Origin: Pseudaminobacter soli (ex Li et al. 2025)
GTDB lineage: Bacteria; Pseudomonadota; Alphaproteobacteria; Rhizobiales; Rhizobiaceae
Length of the DNA stretch: 64,000 bases
Assembly: GCF_029892515.1 (NCBI RefSeq)
Contig: NZ_JARXVF010000009.1
Coordinates: 89,749 to 153,748 of the forward strand
Reading direction: 5' to 3'
Part shown: positions 54,448-63,920 of the stretch, piece after piece
Position numbering within the stretch: the first letter of the stretch is position 1
Layout of the letters: each line of letters opens with the position of its first letter
The notes under the pieces: model-generated
Databases searched by the model: none
What the model saw: the letters and a program-made list of their open reading frames with translations, nothing else
Told to the model about the DNA's origin: nothing
Translations under genes and position numbers: made by a program

Positions 54448-55317
54448 GTGGATCATGTTGTTGCTGAACTTGGCGTTCCCGAACGACGGGCGTGCCGGGT
54501 TCTGGGTCAGCACCGCTCCACGCAGCGCAAGGTTCCAACGACACCTGATGATGACGCGGCTTTGACCGCCGACATCATCGCGCTCGCCCTCCAATATGGC
54601 CGCTACGGCTATCGCCGCATCACGGTGATGCTGCACCGTGCGGGCTGGGTGGTGAACGTCAAGCGGGTCGAACGGATCTGGCGACGTGAGGGGCTGAAGG
54701 TTCCGCAAAAGCAACCCAAACGAGGCCGTTTGTGGCTGAATGAGGGTTCCTGCATCCGGTTGCGACCGGAGTATCCCAACCATGTCTGGTCCTATTCAGA
54801 CTTCGTCGAGGACCGCACCCACAATGGAAGGAAATTTCGCATGCTCAACGTGATCGATGAGTTCACAAGGGAATGCATTGCCATCAGGGTGAGTAGGAGA
54901 CTGAAGGCCGTCGACGTGATCGACGTTCTCTCCGACCTGTTCATCCTGCGCGGCATCCCTGGCCACATCCGATCCGATAACGGCCCCGAGTTCATCGCCA
55001 AGGCCTTGCGTGAGTGGATCGCCACCGTCGGTGCCAAGACCGCCTACATTCTGCCTGGCAGTCCTTGGGAAAACGGCTACTGCGAAAGCTTCAACTCGAA
55101 GCTCCGCGACGAGTTGCTCGATGGTGAAATCTTCTACACGCTGAAAGAAGCCCAGATCGTCATCGAAGGCTGGTGGCAGCATTACAATACGGTGCGACCA
55201 CATTCATCGCTGGGCTACAAACCGCCCGGGCCGGAAGCAATCCTGTGGCCGGCGGCGCAACCCGGCCCAGCTTCGCCGGCCACCCCGGCCATAGCGCCAA
55301 GACCTGTCATGCACTAA
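54448..55317 (+). CDS. IS3-family transposase OrfB (rve integrase core)
   Basis: 289 residues from the first GTG; the frame is open further upstream to the OrfA end (LLGPARRRAC), as expected for a -1 frameshift product. The HTH_21 segment is YGRYGYRRITVMLHRAGWVV. The DDE residues are D in WSYSDFVEDRT, D in RSDNGPEFIAKAL, and E in PGSPWENGYCESFNSKLRDE. Relatives usually read WSYDFVEDRT, so there may be an extra Ser near the first Asp. Confidence 0.88.
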   Translation: MDHVVAELGVPERRACRVLGQHRSTQRKVPTTPDDDAALTADIIALALQYGRYGYRRITVMLHRAGWVVNVKRVERIWRREGLKVPQKQPKRGRLWLNEGSCIRLRPEYPNHVWSYSDFVEDRTHNGRKFRMLNVIDEFTRECIAIRVSRRLKAVDVIDVLSDLFILRGIPGHIRSDNGPEFIAKALREWIATVGAKTAYILPGSPWENGYCESFNSKLRDELLDGEIFYTLKEAQIVIEGWWQHYNTVRPHSSLGYKPPGPEAILWPAAQPGPASPATPAIAPRPVMH

Positions 55318-55417
55318 CATTAAACCCGGACCACCTGATGGGGGCAGGCCAGTGCTCGAGTTCGTGGGACTGCAAATCCGGCAGTAGAGCTCGAAACTGA
55401 ACGCGCGGAGAAACTCG

Positions 55418-56494
55418 ATGAGATTTTCGCAACCAGCCATGTTCTGGATTGCGGTCTCTGCTATCGCTTTGATTGCGTTGGTGCTGTTGCACCAAATCCT
55501 CTTGCCGTTCGTCGTCGGCGCAATGCTCGCCTATCTGCTCGTTCCGGCGGTCGACAGATTGGAACGCTTTGGGATAAATCGTGCCTTTGCCGCTCTCCTC
55601 GTCTTCCTGCCGCTGGTTGCGGGTTTTGTCGCCTTTGTCTTGGTGATACTCCCGGTCATCATTGGCGAACTCAGATTCTTTATCGAGCAGTTTCCCCGCT
55701 ACGTCGCACGGCTCCAGTCGCTCATGACCGATGCTAGTCACCCCTGGCTGCATCGTATCGTAGGTGATGTTCATATCGAGCCATCCTCCGCCAATGTCGC
55801 GGGCGCGATGGGCAGCGCTTGGCTCGACGGCTTCCTTCGCTCGGCATGGTCTGGCGGATTGGCTTTGATCCACCTTCTGTCACTGCTCGTCGTCACGCCG
55901 ATCATCGCCATTTATCTGGCAATTGATTGGCAACGAATGATTGCGACCGTCGATGGCTGGTTTCCCCCGGCACACCGCGACCATGTTCGGGCACTTGCGC
56001 GCGAAATCCACGAGACGGTTGCCGGCTTTGTGCGGGGGCAGGCCGTTATTTGTCTCGTTCTCGCCGTGCTTTATGCAACAGCTCTCAAGATGATTGGGCT
56101 CAACCATGCCATCTTGATAGGTATCACCGCGGGCCTCGTCAGTTTTGTTCCCTATCTCGGAGCCGCCACCGGCTTCTTCGTGGCCGTGTGCGTTGCGCTG
56201 ACCCAGTTCTGGCCCAACTGGGTCCCCGTCGCTGTTGTGGGGGGCATCTTCATCGTCGGAGAAATGCTTGCCGATTATGTACTCTCGCCGCGTATTATCG
56301 GTAGTCGGGTCAAACTCAACCCAGTCTGGATGATGTTTGCGCTGTTCGCCTTTGGGTGGCTATTCGGCTTCATCGGCTTGCTATTGGCGATACCAGTCGC
56401 AGCGGCGTTGGGCGTGATCCTGCGGTTCGCGAAGCGGCAGTCTTTAGAAAACTCGGGTGACGACGTCGATGGCAGCCTGTCTGGCCCTGAATGA
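55418..56494 (+). CDS. AI-2E family transporter (PF01594)
   Basis: 358 residues with seven or eight helices. The first pair is FWIAVSAIALIALVLLHQIL and PFVVGAMLAYLLVPAVDRLE. The family block GLVSFVPYLGAATGFFVAVC and ADYVLSPRIIGSRVKLNPVW near the C-terminus is diagnostic. The family includes the AI-2 exporter TqsA and Na+/H+ antiporters; substrate is not predictable. GGAG precedes the ATG. An IS3 element sits 66 bases upstream, so the natural promoter may be disturbed. Confidence 0.85.
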   Translation: MRFSQPAMFWIAVSAIALIALVLLHQILLPFVVGAMLAYLLVPAVDRLERFGINRAFAALLVFLPLVAGFVAFVLVILPVIIGELRFFIEQFPRYVARLQSLMTDASHPWLHRIVGDVHIEPSSANVAGAMGSAWLDGFLRSAWSGGLALIHLLSLLVVTPIIAIYLAIDWQRMIATVDGWFPPAHRDHVRALAREIHETVAGFVRGQAVICLVLAVLYATALKMIGLNHAILIGITAGLVSFVPYLGAATGFFVAVCVALTQFWPNWVPVAVVGGIFIVGEMLADYVLSPRIIGSRVKLNPVWMMFALFAFGWLFGFIGLLLAIPVAAALGVILRFAKRQSLENSGDDVDGSLSGPE

Positions 56495-56576
56495 TGGAGA
56501 GGCGCTGACCGGACTGAACCAATGCCGTTTATGAAAGCGTCCGCGACCTGCAGCGTTAAGTCACCAATGTCAGCTT

Positions 56577-57725
56577 TCAGGAAGTGGCGAAGTCGATGCG
56601 AATGGCCGACTTGGGCGCTAAGCAGCCCGGCAGCTTAGGGCCGTGTATGGACGGCTCTCCGTTGGCAAGGGGTTCTTTGAGCATTGCCGTTGCTGGTTGG
56701 TGCGGCCATGTATCCAACCTGTAGGTGCGGCCTTTCATGTGCCGCTGGCCATAATGCCATTCGCGCGTCTCAGATCCCGATCGTAAGCTCGCACTCGAGG
56801 TGCACGGCCCTAGTGGGTTCTCCTGATCCGGCGGTATCAACCGGCTTGGTGCATTAGCTCCTGTCCGCCCTTTCCAACCTCGTCGGCGATCGCTCGCCTT
56901 GCCTATGCGATGACCGGCTCCCTGTAGCGCTCGCCGCTGGTCATCAATGCCCAGACTATCCGGGCGGTCTTGTTGGCCAGCGCAACCGCGGCAACCTTGG
57001 TTGTTCGCCGCGCCTGCATCGGCGACCGTGGCCACGAATGCACTTGCCAGCAGCGGGCCAACGCCTGGGATCTCCATCAACCTGCGACCAAGCTCGGTCT
57101 CACGCGCACTCGCCCGAACCCGGCGATCGTTCTCGAGGATCTGTTCCTTCACGACCCGGAGCTGCGCCTCGAGCATGCGCAGGCATAACCGTGCATCAGC
57201 GGGGATCCTAGTGTCGCTCTCGTCGTTGATAACCACGAGCAGTTGCTCGATCCCATTTCGCCCGATCGGCGCCACGACCCCGAACTCGGACAGGTGTGCC
57301 CGCAACGCGTTCGATATCTGTGTCCGCTGGCGGTTGAGCATCAACCGGACCCGGTGAAGCATCATCACACTTTGCTGTTCGGGCGACTTCACCGGCACGA
57401 AGCGCATGGTCGGCCGTGTCACCGCCTCGCAGATCGCCTCTGCGTCTGCAGCATCATTTTTCTGCCGCTTCAGATAAGGCTTCACATACTGTGCCGGCAG
57501 CAGCCGCACATCATGGCCACGTGCAGTCAGCTCTCTCGCCCAATAATGCGACGAGCTGCAGGCTTCGATTCCGACCAAGCATCGCGGCAGGCTCTCGAAG
57601 AATGCCAGCACGCGCCCACGGGTCAGCTTCCTGCGAACGACAACCTCGCCCGCCGCATCCACGCCGTGGGCTTGAAACACTGACTTCGCAATATCCAGAC
57701 CAATCGTCGTAACGTTGCCCATCAT
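56577..57725 (-). pseudogene. IS110-family transposase, internally deleted
   Basis: Residues 1-230 follow the IS110 pattern: TTIGLDIAKSVFQAHGVDAA and GIEACSSSHYWARELTARGH, then KNDAADAEAICEAV with the DEDD Asp/Glu residues, and MEIPGVGPLLASAFVATVAD. Then about 80 residues, including the conserved PKQNSSGGK and Ser region, are missing. The true C-terminus KVAAVALANKTARIVWALMT resumes in a different frame and stops at 56903. The frame as read continues meaninglessly to 56577 through the element's right end. Inactive transposase; element ends are not defined by me. Confidence 0.75.
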
Positions 57726-58075
57726 AGATCTCCTCCAGCTCTGGCCCCACGATCATACGCAGGGAAGGAGGAGAGCCGTCCACCGCATCACAAGAGGACT
57801 GGCAGCTTTCGACTACGCAACGTAGACGCTGGATCAAATTTGCATCCTCGATCAGCTTGCGCCTGCAGCCACACCTCGAATGGGCAGATGGGTCCCCAGG
57901 AGGGAGGCGAGCGAGATCACCGTTTGGATATCGCGCGACCGATAGTGTCAGGTAGCACGTCCAGGACGTCACCTTGACCTGCACTCGTATTAAATCAAAC
58001 CTGAAGGAATAATTTATCGGATCAGTGACGTTCTGCACCTAGCATCATTGTCTCACGAAACGGAGGAACACCCCT
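57726..58075. other. Intergenic stretch between the IS110 remnant and the GGGK-repeat gene
   Basis: 350 bases. The first part is the left flank of the IS110 remnant. The part near 57985-58075 should hold the promoter of the repeat protein gene: it turns AT-rich around 57988-58020. No gene seen. Confidence 0.4.
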
Positions 58076-59158
58076 ATGTCTGCTCCAATGCGAGCAACCG
58101 TTGTAATAACCACTTCTACGCGCGCATTCGTCGTACTTGGCTGTACCACAGCCCTCATGCTTCTGCCGGCCCTGACTGGAAGCATCGGATTCTCCTTCGA
58201 TGGCTTTTCCCACCAAGCCTATGCCAAGGGTGAAGGCGGAGGAAAGGGTGGCGGAAACGGCGGCGGCAAAGGGGGTGGCAACGCTGGAAGTAGCGGTGCC
58301 GGCAAGGGGGGCGGCAATGCTGGAAGTAACGGCGCCGGCAAAGGCGGCGGTCAAGGAGCCGGTGCCGCGAAAGCTGGCGAGCGCGGCAACGCGAAGGGCC
58401 TGGGTGGCCCTGCCGGTGGCGGGGCTCCGCAGGGCAAGGGCAAAGGCGCGGTGTCGCGAATGGCCGCGGTGTCGGCCACGGACACCGGCCGCAAGCCCGG
58501 CAAGGCCTCATCTGGCAAGGTGAAGGAGAAGAACCTACACGCCAAGCTCGGTGGCCTCAATTCCCTGAAGCGGAACTTCAACGCCTTCCTCAACGCGAAT
58601 GACCCGAAATTCGCGGCGATCCGATCCTATGTGATGGCATCTGCCAGTTATGACCTGACGGAGGCTGATCTCGCCAAGGCCACTGCGGCGCTGGCTGCTG
58701 CGAATGCGAGCTTCGATGCGTCGATCGGCGCGATCCAGCCGCAAGACGACTTCTCCTACACCCCGGATCTGACGACCACGGATCTGGAGGCGCGCCTTGG
58801 CAGTCTCAAGGCGATCGATCCTTCTACACTGGATGCTGATGCGGCCGCAGCACTCGCGGCGGAAATCGATGCCCTTGACTCCGCCCTTGGTAAGGCTGCA
58901 GCCGTCAACGAGGCAGAAAAGCAAGTCGCCGATCTCGAGGCCAAGCAAGCAGAGCAGAAGGAGGCCATCACGGACGAGGCGCTCACAGCGGCGTTGCAGG
59001 CGGGCGCGAATCCGAACCGGGTGGTCGATCAAGAGATGGTGGACTGGGCAAAGGATGTGCTGGGCGTAGGAGAAACCTACGGCAAGATCGATCAGGTCCG
59101 CGAGGCGCTCCAAACGCAGACAGTCGAGCCCACCGAACAGACCAACGGCGCCGAATAG
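58076..59158 (+). CDS. Secreted GGGK-repeat protein with helical C-terminal domain, unknown function
   Basis: 360 residues; GGAGG lies eight bases before the ATG. A long signal segment (about 15-51: FVVLGCTTALMLLPALTGSI, ending AYA) is followed by low-complexity GGGKGGGN-type repeats (about 52-125) rich in Gly, Lys and Ala. After that comes a helical domain (about 150-360) with alanine-rich coiled coil (LDADAAAALAAEIDALDSAL; AEKQVADLEAKQAEQKEAIT). I do not know the family; similar proteins occur in rhizobia as hypothetical. The cationic flexible arm could bind DNA, polysaccharide or the cell wall. It converges with the Tad operon. Confidence 0.7.
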   Translation: MSAPMRATVVITTSTRAFVVLGCTTALMLLPALTGSIGFSFDGFSHQAYAKGEGGGKGGGNGGGKGGGNAGSSGAGKGGGNAGSNGAGKGGGQGAGAAKAGERGNAKGLGGPAGGGAPQGKGKGAVSRMAAVSATDTGRKPGKASSGKVKEKNLHAKLGGLNSLKRNFNAFLNANDPKFAAIRSYVMASASYDLTEADLAKATAALAAANASFDASIGAIQPQDDFSYTPDLTTTDLEARLGSLKAIDPSTLDADAAAALAAEIDALDSALGKAAAVNEAEKQVADLEAKQAEQKEAITDEALTAALQAGANPNRVVDQEMVDWAKDVLGVGETYGKIDQVREALQTQTVEPTEQTNGAE

Positions 59159-59434
59159 CCGGGTTCATGGCGACGGGTCGCCACGTCTTTCTGGAGACTG
59201 GGCACATGTCCTGGAGGGCAACGCGCGCGACCATTCGCCCCTCTCGAAGAACCGGCGTGGCCGCATAAGCGACAGTGATCTTCTGCGCAAATTGGCGGAC
59301 GAAAAAGCCGGAGCTAGGATTTCGCCGGCATCCTACGCAAGAGGGCTTGGAAACGGAAGGCGTTGCGCCACTGAAGGGCAAGAAGCCCACGACGGCGGTT
59401 AACGTCGAGATTCAGGCAGATCAATAGGGTAGAG

Positions 59435-60103
59435 TTACGAGGCTCCCATCCCCTCGCTCGGAAGAGTTGATGAGAAGGCAGGAAGAGCTGGGCCGGTGAC
59501 AGCGCCAGCGCCCGCTGGGCATCCTGCCGGTAACGCCGGGAAAGCCCACCCCATCAACGCTCCCAGGAAAAAGAACTGTGACGACATGCATCTGATGCGA
59601 ACCGTCACGTCCATGGGGAGCCCGCCTGGGCGGCCGTAGAAGCCGAGGCCGTTTGTTCGGTATTCGACCTCGACGTTATCGGCAGTGAGGCGAGGGAATA
59701 TCCGCTGCATCTCGCCGAGAATCCGGGTGGTCGCCGCAGCATCTCGTATTTGACCGCCGCTGCACGTTTTGGCGCTGAAAGTGCATCGTGTTGTCACCGT
59801 CGGACAGGCGACGTCGACGGATGCCTGCCCGTTGTCGGTGCTGAAGCAGAGATCACCCATGTGCGTTGGGTTGGTGTCGTATGCGAAGGTGGTGATGCCG
59901 GTCGCGACAGGCGCCGAAATGACCGCCATGCGCGCGCCTCTGTAGGCGGCCTTATTGGCGCAAGCCCAGTCGTAGAGCATCAGGGTCGCATCTACTGTTC
60001 CCAGGGTAACCAACAGGATCATCGGGAACACCAACGTGAACTCGACCATCGACGCGCCACTGTCATCCTTGCGGAATCTACTCACCAATATGGCGCTCCT
60101 CAT
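59435..60103 (-). CDS. TadE-like pseudopilin/pilus assembly protein
   Basis: 222 residues. The N-terminal TadE-type segment is DDSGASMVEFTLVFPMILLV, with a cleavable prepilin-like site and a single helix (about 20-42). The rest is periplasmic, with Cys pairs (CFSTDNGQ, VACPTVTTRCTFSAKTC) that probably form disulfides. It overlaps the previous TadE gene by 26 bases and is last of three. Function: minor pilin or assembly factor of a Flp/Tad pilus. Confidence 0.85.
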   Translation of the reverse strand: MRSAILVSRFRKDDSGASMVEFTLVFPMILLVTLGTVDATLMLYDWACANKAAYRGARMAVISAPVATGITTFAYDTNPTHMGDLCFSTDNGQASVDVACPTVTTRCTFSAKTCSGGQIRDAAATTRILGEMQRIFPRLTADNVEVEYRTNGLGFYGRPGGLPMDVTVRIRCMSSQFFFLGALMGWAFPALPAGCPAGAGAVTGPALPAFSSTLPSEGMGAS

Positions 60104-60548
60104 GTTGCACCGTCAAAGTGTAATGATTCGGCAAGCCGATCGCCGTGAGCATGGAAACCTCGAACGGCACGTCTGCGCTCAGATGAAGGACGGCCGCCTT
60201 GCCAAAGGAGCCGCAAGCGGGCGCCGACAATGAGATCGTGGCCGGAGCGGTCCAGCCAGCTATCAGCGGCTGGGTGCCAGCGGGAGGGCTGGTCATGCCG
60301 TACATGGCCAAATTGCGCGCGTTTGTGAGCCCCCACGTGCAGACGCCGACCTCTGGCACTCTGGCCAGATAGCGCGCCGCGCTGCGCATCGACTTGTCAG
60401 CAGTCGTATAAGCGGAAAAGAGGCGCCCAAATTCGATGCCGCCAACCATCAGCGAGATCGCGAGCGGGAGGGCGATGACGGTCTCAATGGTCGCCGTGCC
60501 CGACGTGCTGCGGGCAAACCGGTTGAGGAGTTTCGAAAGGGTCCTCAT
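60078..60548 (-). CDS. TadE-family pseudopilin
   Basis: 156 residues. RSTSGTATIETVIALPLAIS is the pseudopilin start with the Glu five residues into the helix, typical of Tad pilins and TadE. The soluble part has two Cys (GVCTWGLTNA, APACGSFG). It overlaps TadG upstream by four bases (ATGA) and the next TadE downstream. Confidence 0.85.
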   Translation of the reverse strand: MRTLSKLLNRFARSTSGTATIETVIALPLAISLMVGGIEFGRLFSAYTTADKSMRSAARYLARVPEVGVCTWGLTNARNLAMYGMTSPPAGTQPLIAGWTAPATISLSAPACGSFGKAAVLHLSADVPFEVSMLTAIGLPNHYTLTVQHEERHIGE

Positions 60549-61936
60549 CGGTAGAGCTGCACAATCCGATGAAGCTTGCCGTCATCGTTATCCGGGGTCA
60601 GCATTCTCACGAACTCCGTGTAGATCGTTCCGCCCGATGCCGGCTCGGTCAGGAAGAACTCGGCATATTTGTCGGAGCGCACATTAGACACGGCGTTGCC
60701 GTGAACTCCTTGTTTCTGGCAGTCGACGATGGCAACGCTGATGATACGGCGCGCAGCATCCCCTTTGTTGAGGACATTTGCCGGCGCACAACTCGGCGCC
60801 GGTGGCTCGGGCGGATTTGGTTTGCCCCACGTGCCGCTTTTCATTAGCTCGATTTCACTAAGATACGCTTCGTATCTGGTCGTCAGATTGGCCGGCCAGT
60901 TCGTGTTGTGGTGATACTGCCAGTAGGCGTTCTTCGCCGCCACGGTTGGCCTTTGCGTGCCTACCAGCAACGTACCGACCTGCTGCATGCCCGTGTCTTG
61001 TGGCATTCGGGCCGTGGCGCCCAAATCCTGTTGGGGGCCACAAGGGTTGTTTTTGTTTTTCGGTGCCATGCCGTCGATTACGACGGGACCAGGTGTCAGA
61101 TCCAGGCCGTCCTGCTGCCCAGGGCCAGGCTGCTGATCAAACCGCACATTAATACCCGTATCGACATTGCCGGTTGACTGGCCTGGCCGCGGGGAGACGT
61201 TGTTGATGTAGCAAAACTTGGGAGACTGCCGGGACAGCAGATTCCTGAGTTGGGGCCCAGTAGAGCTATCTTGCCCCGGCGGATCGAGCAGACCGAAATC
61301 TCCCGGCACATAGGCCGGATTCTGCCCCTGTCCGCCACCTTTCTGCTTAAACACAAACATCTGACCGGGGACGGCAGTAAATTCTGCTGGCTCTGTGGGA
61401 TTGCACAGCATGAGAGGCTGCACATTACATGCAACAACAGTCGTTCCAGCGATAGCGATCGCTTGGCTTCCAACGTTGCCTGTTGCCCCGACGGCAACAG
61501 TGAAGACCGGTGAGACGTCTCGGCGGATGGTCGTGACTTCTACGTAATTGACCGCTTTCGGATCTGCTGTTGTGGTGCATGCTTGCCAAGGATCTGGATT
61601 GGCCAGAGGTGTCTTGCAGAACCTGATCCGCTGAATTTGCAGCCCTTTCGCTTCCACGTTTGACCAACGCGGATCGTTCCTCAGGAGATTGACCGCCGCA
61701 ACCGAGGCGGCGTCCATGCCACTTTGGGTTCCATCAAGCTCTTTGGCGCCAGCCAGCGCGGCGGCGTCGGCTAGGTCCTGCAACTCATTGTTGACGGTGT
61801 AGGCTCGGCCGCCATCAAGCACGAGACCTATGATCCCCATCATGACGGGAATGAGCACCGCGAAAAGGATAAGCACCGTGCCCTCTTCACTACGAAGAAA
61901 GCGAAGCAATGCTTTAAGATAAGAGCGCCTTTTCAT
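60545..61936 (-). CDS. TadG-like Flp pilus assembly protein
   Basis: 463 residues from the ATG at 61936. The TadE/TadG N-terminal helix is SEEGTVLILFAVLIPVMMGI, followed by VLDGGRAYTVNNELQDLADA, AALAGAKELDG, the standard Tad_C/TadG pattern in which the helix anchors a large periplasmic domain. No full von Willebrand factor A domain is evident, though the C-terminal part (DNDDGKLHRIVQLYR) closes it. It is first gene of the three-gene operon. The secretion ATPase, CpaB/C and prepilin peptidase genes of a full Tad locus are not in this window. Confidence 0.85.
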   Translation of the reverse strand: MKRRSYLKALLRFLRSEEGTVLILFAVLIPVMMGIIGLVLDGGRAYTVNNELQDLADAAALAGAKELDGTQSGMDAASVAAVNLLRNDPRWSNVEAKGLQIQRIRFCKTPLANPDPWQACTTTADPKAVNYVEVTTIRRDVSPVFTVAVGATGNVGSQAIAIAGTTVVACNVQPLMLCNPTEPAEFTAVPGQMFVFKQKGGGQGQNPAYVPGDFGLLDPPGQDSSTGPQLRNLLSRQSPKFCYINNVSPRPGQSTGNVDTGINVRFDQQPGPGQQDGLDLTPGPVVIDGMAPKNKNNPCGPQQDLGATARMPQDTGMQQVGTLLVGTQRPTVAAKNAYWQYHHNTNWPANLTTRYEAYLSEIELMKSGTWGKPNPPEPPAPSCAPANVLNKGDAARRIISVAIVDCQKQGVHGNAVSNVRSDKYAEFFLTEPASGGTIYTEFVRMLTPDNDDGKLHRIVQLYR

Positions 61937-62066
61937 TGGCCCACAATGTCCCCACACCGAGCCTATTTCTTTTCTATCAAAGCATATTCGCCGGAATACA
62001 GCAACTTCTTCCACATAATCCGGTTAATTCAGCAGCATCGGCAAATATGAGTATCCGGCAAAGCCG

Positions 62067-62315
62067 CTAGTCGACTTGGTATCCAAGCGCACGGCATCGA
62101 TCGAACGTCCAGCGCTGGGCTACTGTATCGAACTCCTTTTGCCCTTCACTAATCTTCTGAGCATTTAACCTCACGCGCTCGCAGGAAACATAGTCGACGA
62201 CGGCTGGAGGCTCTGATGTGTCCTGGAGTCCCTTGAGCGCCAACATCCCGTAGTAAAATGCGGTCCAGGCACCGATGATCATGGCGACATTGATAAGGAT
62301 GCGTCTCGTCATCAC
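62067..62315 (-). CDS. Small membrane-anchored protein, unknown function
   Basis: 82 residues with one N-terminal helix (INVAMIIGAWTAFYYGMLAL) and a short soluble tail with two Cys (DYVSCERVRLNAQ, FDRCRALGYQ). Upstream of the tad genes on the same strand, 130 bases from tadG, so it may be the first gene of that operon. No family recognised. Confidence 0.5.
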   Translation of the reverse strand: MMTRRILINVAMIIGAWTAFYYGMLALKGLQDTSEPPAVVDYVSCERVRLNAQKISEGQKEFDTVAQRWTFDRCRALGYQVD

Positions 62316-62585
62316 TGCCCCGATTCAGTGTGGGCGGAACAACGATCCTCGATCATGTTATTCCTGGACGAGCTGGCGGCCAGTCCCGATCCGGCCGCCA
62401 CCCGTGGGCGAGCCTCTTCCGAGACTTCTGCTGTTGATCTCCAAATGTCCGCTTTCGATGTGGATCACGACCTCCAATCTTTCCGAGCGCCGCTCTTGGC
62501 GCAACCACCACCTCGAGCGCGGTCATCGGCAATGTCTGCTATCAGGAAGCCGCAAAGCTGTTCTTTACGACCGTGACGTGCCCCG

Positions 62586-63151
62586 GCAGAATTGGCTGCA
62601 ATTGCGTAACAAGACCCCCAAACGCCGAGTGAAGGCGAAGCTGCGGGAGGATCGCACCGTCGCCCTCCAGGTCAACGAGACCTGGGCGATGGACTTTGTC
62701 CACGACCAACTGGCCACCGGTCGCAAGATCCGGATCCTGACCGTCGTCGATACCTATTCCCGGTTCTCGCCGGCCGTCGATCCGCGGTTCAGTTACCGAG
62801 GGGAGGATGTTGTGCTGACGCTTGAGCGGATCTGCGGCAATGTCGGCTATCCGAAGACCACCAGGGCTCGGAGTTCATCTCCCGAGATCTCGACCTGTGG
62901 CCTATCAGAAAGGCGTTACGCTCGACTTCTCGCGGCCGGGCAAGCCGACGGACCACAGCTTCATCGAGTCATTCAACGGCAAGTTCCGCTCAGAGTGCTT
63001 GAACACGCACTGGTTCATGAGCCTTGACGACGCCCGAACGAAAATGGAGGAATGGCGTAGAGACTATAACGAGGTCCGGCCACACAGCGCGATTGGCAAC
63101 AAGCCGCCGATTTCGCTCATGAATGGCTCGCCGACGTCCCCGTCGGCATGA
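62586..63151 (+). pseudogene. IS3-family OrfB remnant, several lesions
   Basis: Begins within OrfB (QLRNKTPKRRVKAKLREDRT, NETWAMDFVHDQLATGRKIR). The frame breaks near 62862: the sequence should read IRVDQGSEFISRDLDLW but about eleven bases are missing. Near 62895 a further base seems lost (WAYQKG). The rest (VTLDFSRPGKPTDHSFIESF, NGKFRSECLNTHWFMSLDDA) continues to 63151. The first Asp and final Glu are there, but the middle DDE region is destroyed. The element's right terminus probably extends to about 63240. Confidence 0.75.
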
Positions 63152-63235
63152 GCCCTAACCCCGAAAAATTCCAGCTCCCGCGCACTTCAGCCAACGCCGG
63201 AAACGAACTCAAAACTGGATAAAAGCTGGGGGCAA

Positions 63236-63410
63236 CGTCAAGATCACCGGTCTTTCGCGTACGACACTCTGGTGCTACGTGAGGGACGAGAAAATTTCGG
63301 CGCCGAGGCGCACGCCCGGAGGTAGGTTGGTGTGGTGGGCGGCCGACGTGTACCGTTTCGAGCTGCCGCTTGCCGGAAAGGGAGGGCTGCCACCGGGGGG
63401 ACACCAATGA
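63236..63410 (+). pseudogene. Remnant of an AlpA/excisionase-like helix-turn-helix protein
   Basis: In-frame sequence KITGLSRTTLWCYVRDEKIS followed by RLVWWAADVYRFE ends in TGA at 63408-63410. This is the GLSRTTIxRYVRxGKFP pattern of AlpA-type phage and plasmid regulators. The start is lost where the IS3 remnant ends. Its position next to the initiator tRNA gene suggests it came from an integrated element at that tRNA. Confidence 0.5.
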
Positions 63411-63473
63411 TCCGCCTTGAACAGGCGCTGCTGCCCAGTTTGTCGCCCACCAATAATCATTCATTGCGGCAAA

Positions 63474-63509
63474 CAAAAAAGCCCGCCATCTCGTTGAGAC
63501 AACGGGCTT
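63474..63509 (-). terminator. Rho-independent terminator of the rRNA-tRNA transcript
   Basis: On the minus strand AAGCCCG (63509-63503) pairs with CGGGCTT (63485-63479), with a loop of about 17 bases, followed by TTTTTTG. It lies five bases past the tRNA 3' end. A clear terminator for the rrn operon. Confidence 0.85.
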
Positions 63510-63513
63510 GATT

Positions 63514-63590
<77 letters not shown>

Positions 63591-63657
63591 TCAAGGATTG
63601 TGCAGGTTGTGACCTGCGAGTTCCAAAGCAAAGGGCCGCTTTCGATTGTGTCGATGC

Positions 63658-63690
63658 GGCCCGCGGGTCCCGTTGGTGCGGGCCTTTTGT
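63658..63690. terminator. GC-rich hairpin between 5S rRNA and the initiator tRNA
   Basis: GGCCCGC (63658-63664) and GCGGGCC (63678-63684) form a 7-bp stem; on the plus strand it is followed by TTTTGT. In the operon direction there is no U-run on this arm, but an overlapping stem GGGCCGC/GCGGCCC is followed by TTTG. Likely an RNA-processing hairpin rather than a terminator of the operon. Confidence 0.4.
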
Positions 63691-63723
63691 CGTTTTCGAG
63701 AAGATTTAGACATGCATTTGGCA

Positions 63724-63841
63724 GACCTGGCAGCGACTTACTCTCCCGCGTCTTGAGACGAAGTACCATCAGCGCTGGAGCGTTTCACGGCCGAGTTCGG
63801 AATGGGATCGGGTGCAGCCGCTCCGCCATAACCACCAGGTC
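63724..63841 (-). rRNA. rrf: 5S ribosomal RNA
   Basis: About 118 bases. The 5' end GACCTGGTGGTTATGGCGG pairs with the 3' end GTCGCTGCCAGGTC. The loop B/C region CCCGATCCCATTCCGAACTC is the universal 5S core. Transcribed after the 23S gene on the minus strand; ends are judged by pairing and could shift by a base or two. Confidence 0.95.
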
Positions 63842-63920
63842 GGCAAAGTGCATGTTTATCGAGAAGCTGTGCTTTTAGGGCCTTGCTGGCATCATCGCTT
63901 TTGCGATGAGCATTGATAAT

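Larger units (their letters stand above)
54080..55351 (+). mobile_element. IS3-family insertion sequence, apparently full length
   Basis: 1272 bases bounded by imperfect inverted repeats: TGGCCTGCCCCC starts at 54080 and its complement ends at 55351; the next dozen bases (GTGGTCC) match partly too. It encodes the usual overlapping OrfA and OrfB. No clear 3-bp target duplication is visible (TGT on the left, GTG on the right). Both reading frames look intact, so it may still be mobile. Confidence 0.8.

Noticed and set aside
54077..55354. Possible target-site duplication of the IS3 element
   Set aside because: Flanking triplets are TGT and GTG, which do not match. Either the TSD has decayed or one end is off by a base.
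58006..58032. GGAAT-N18-CGTT before the GGGK-repeat gene resembles an EcfG-type stress promoter
   Set aside because: The -35 is imperfect (GGAAT, not GGAAC) and the spacer is a base or two too long for the consensus I remember. Not strong enough to list.
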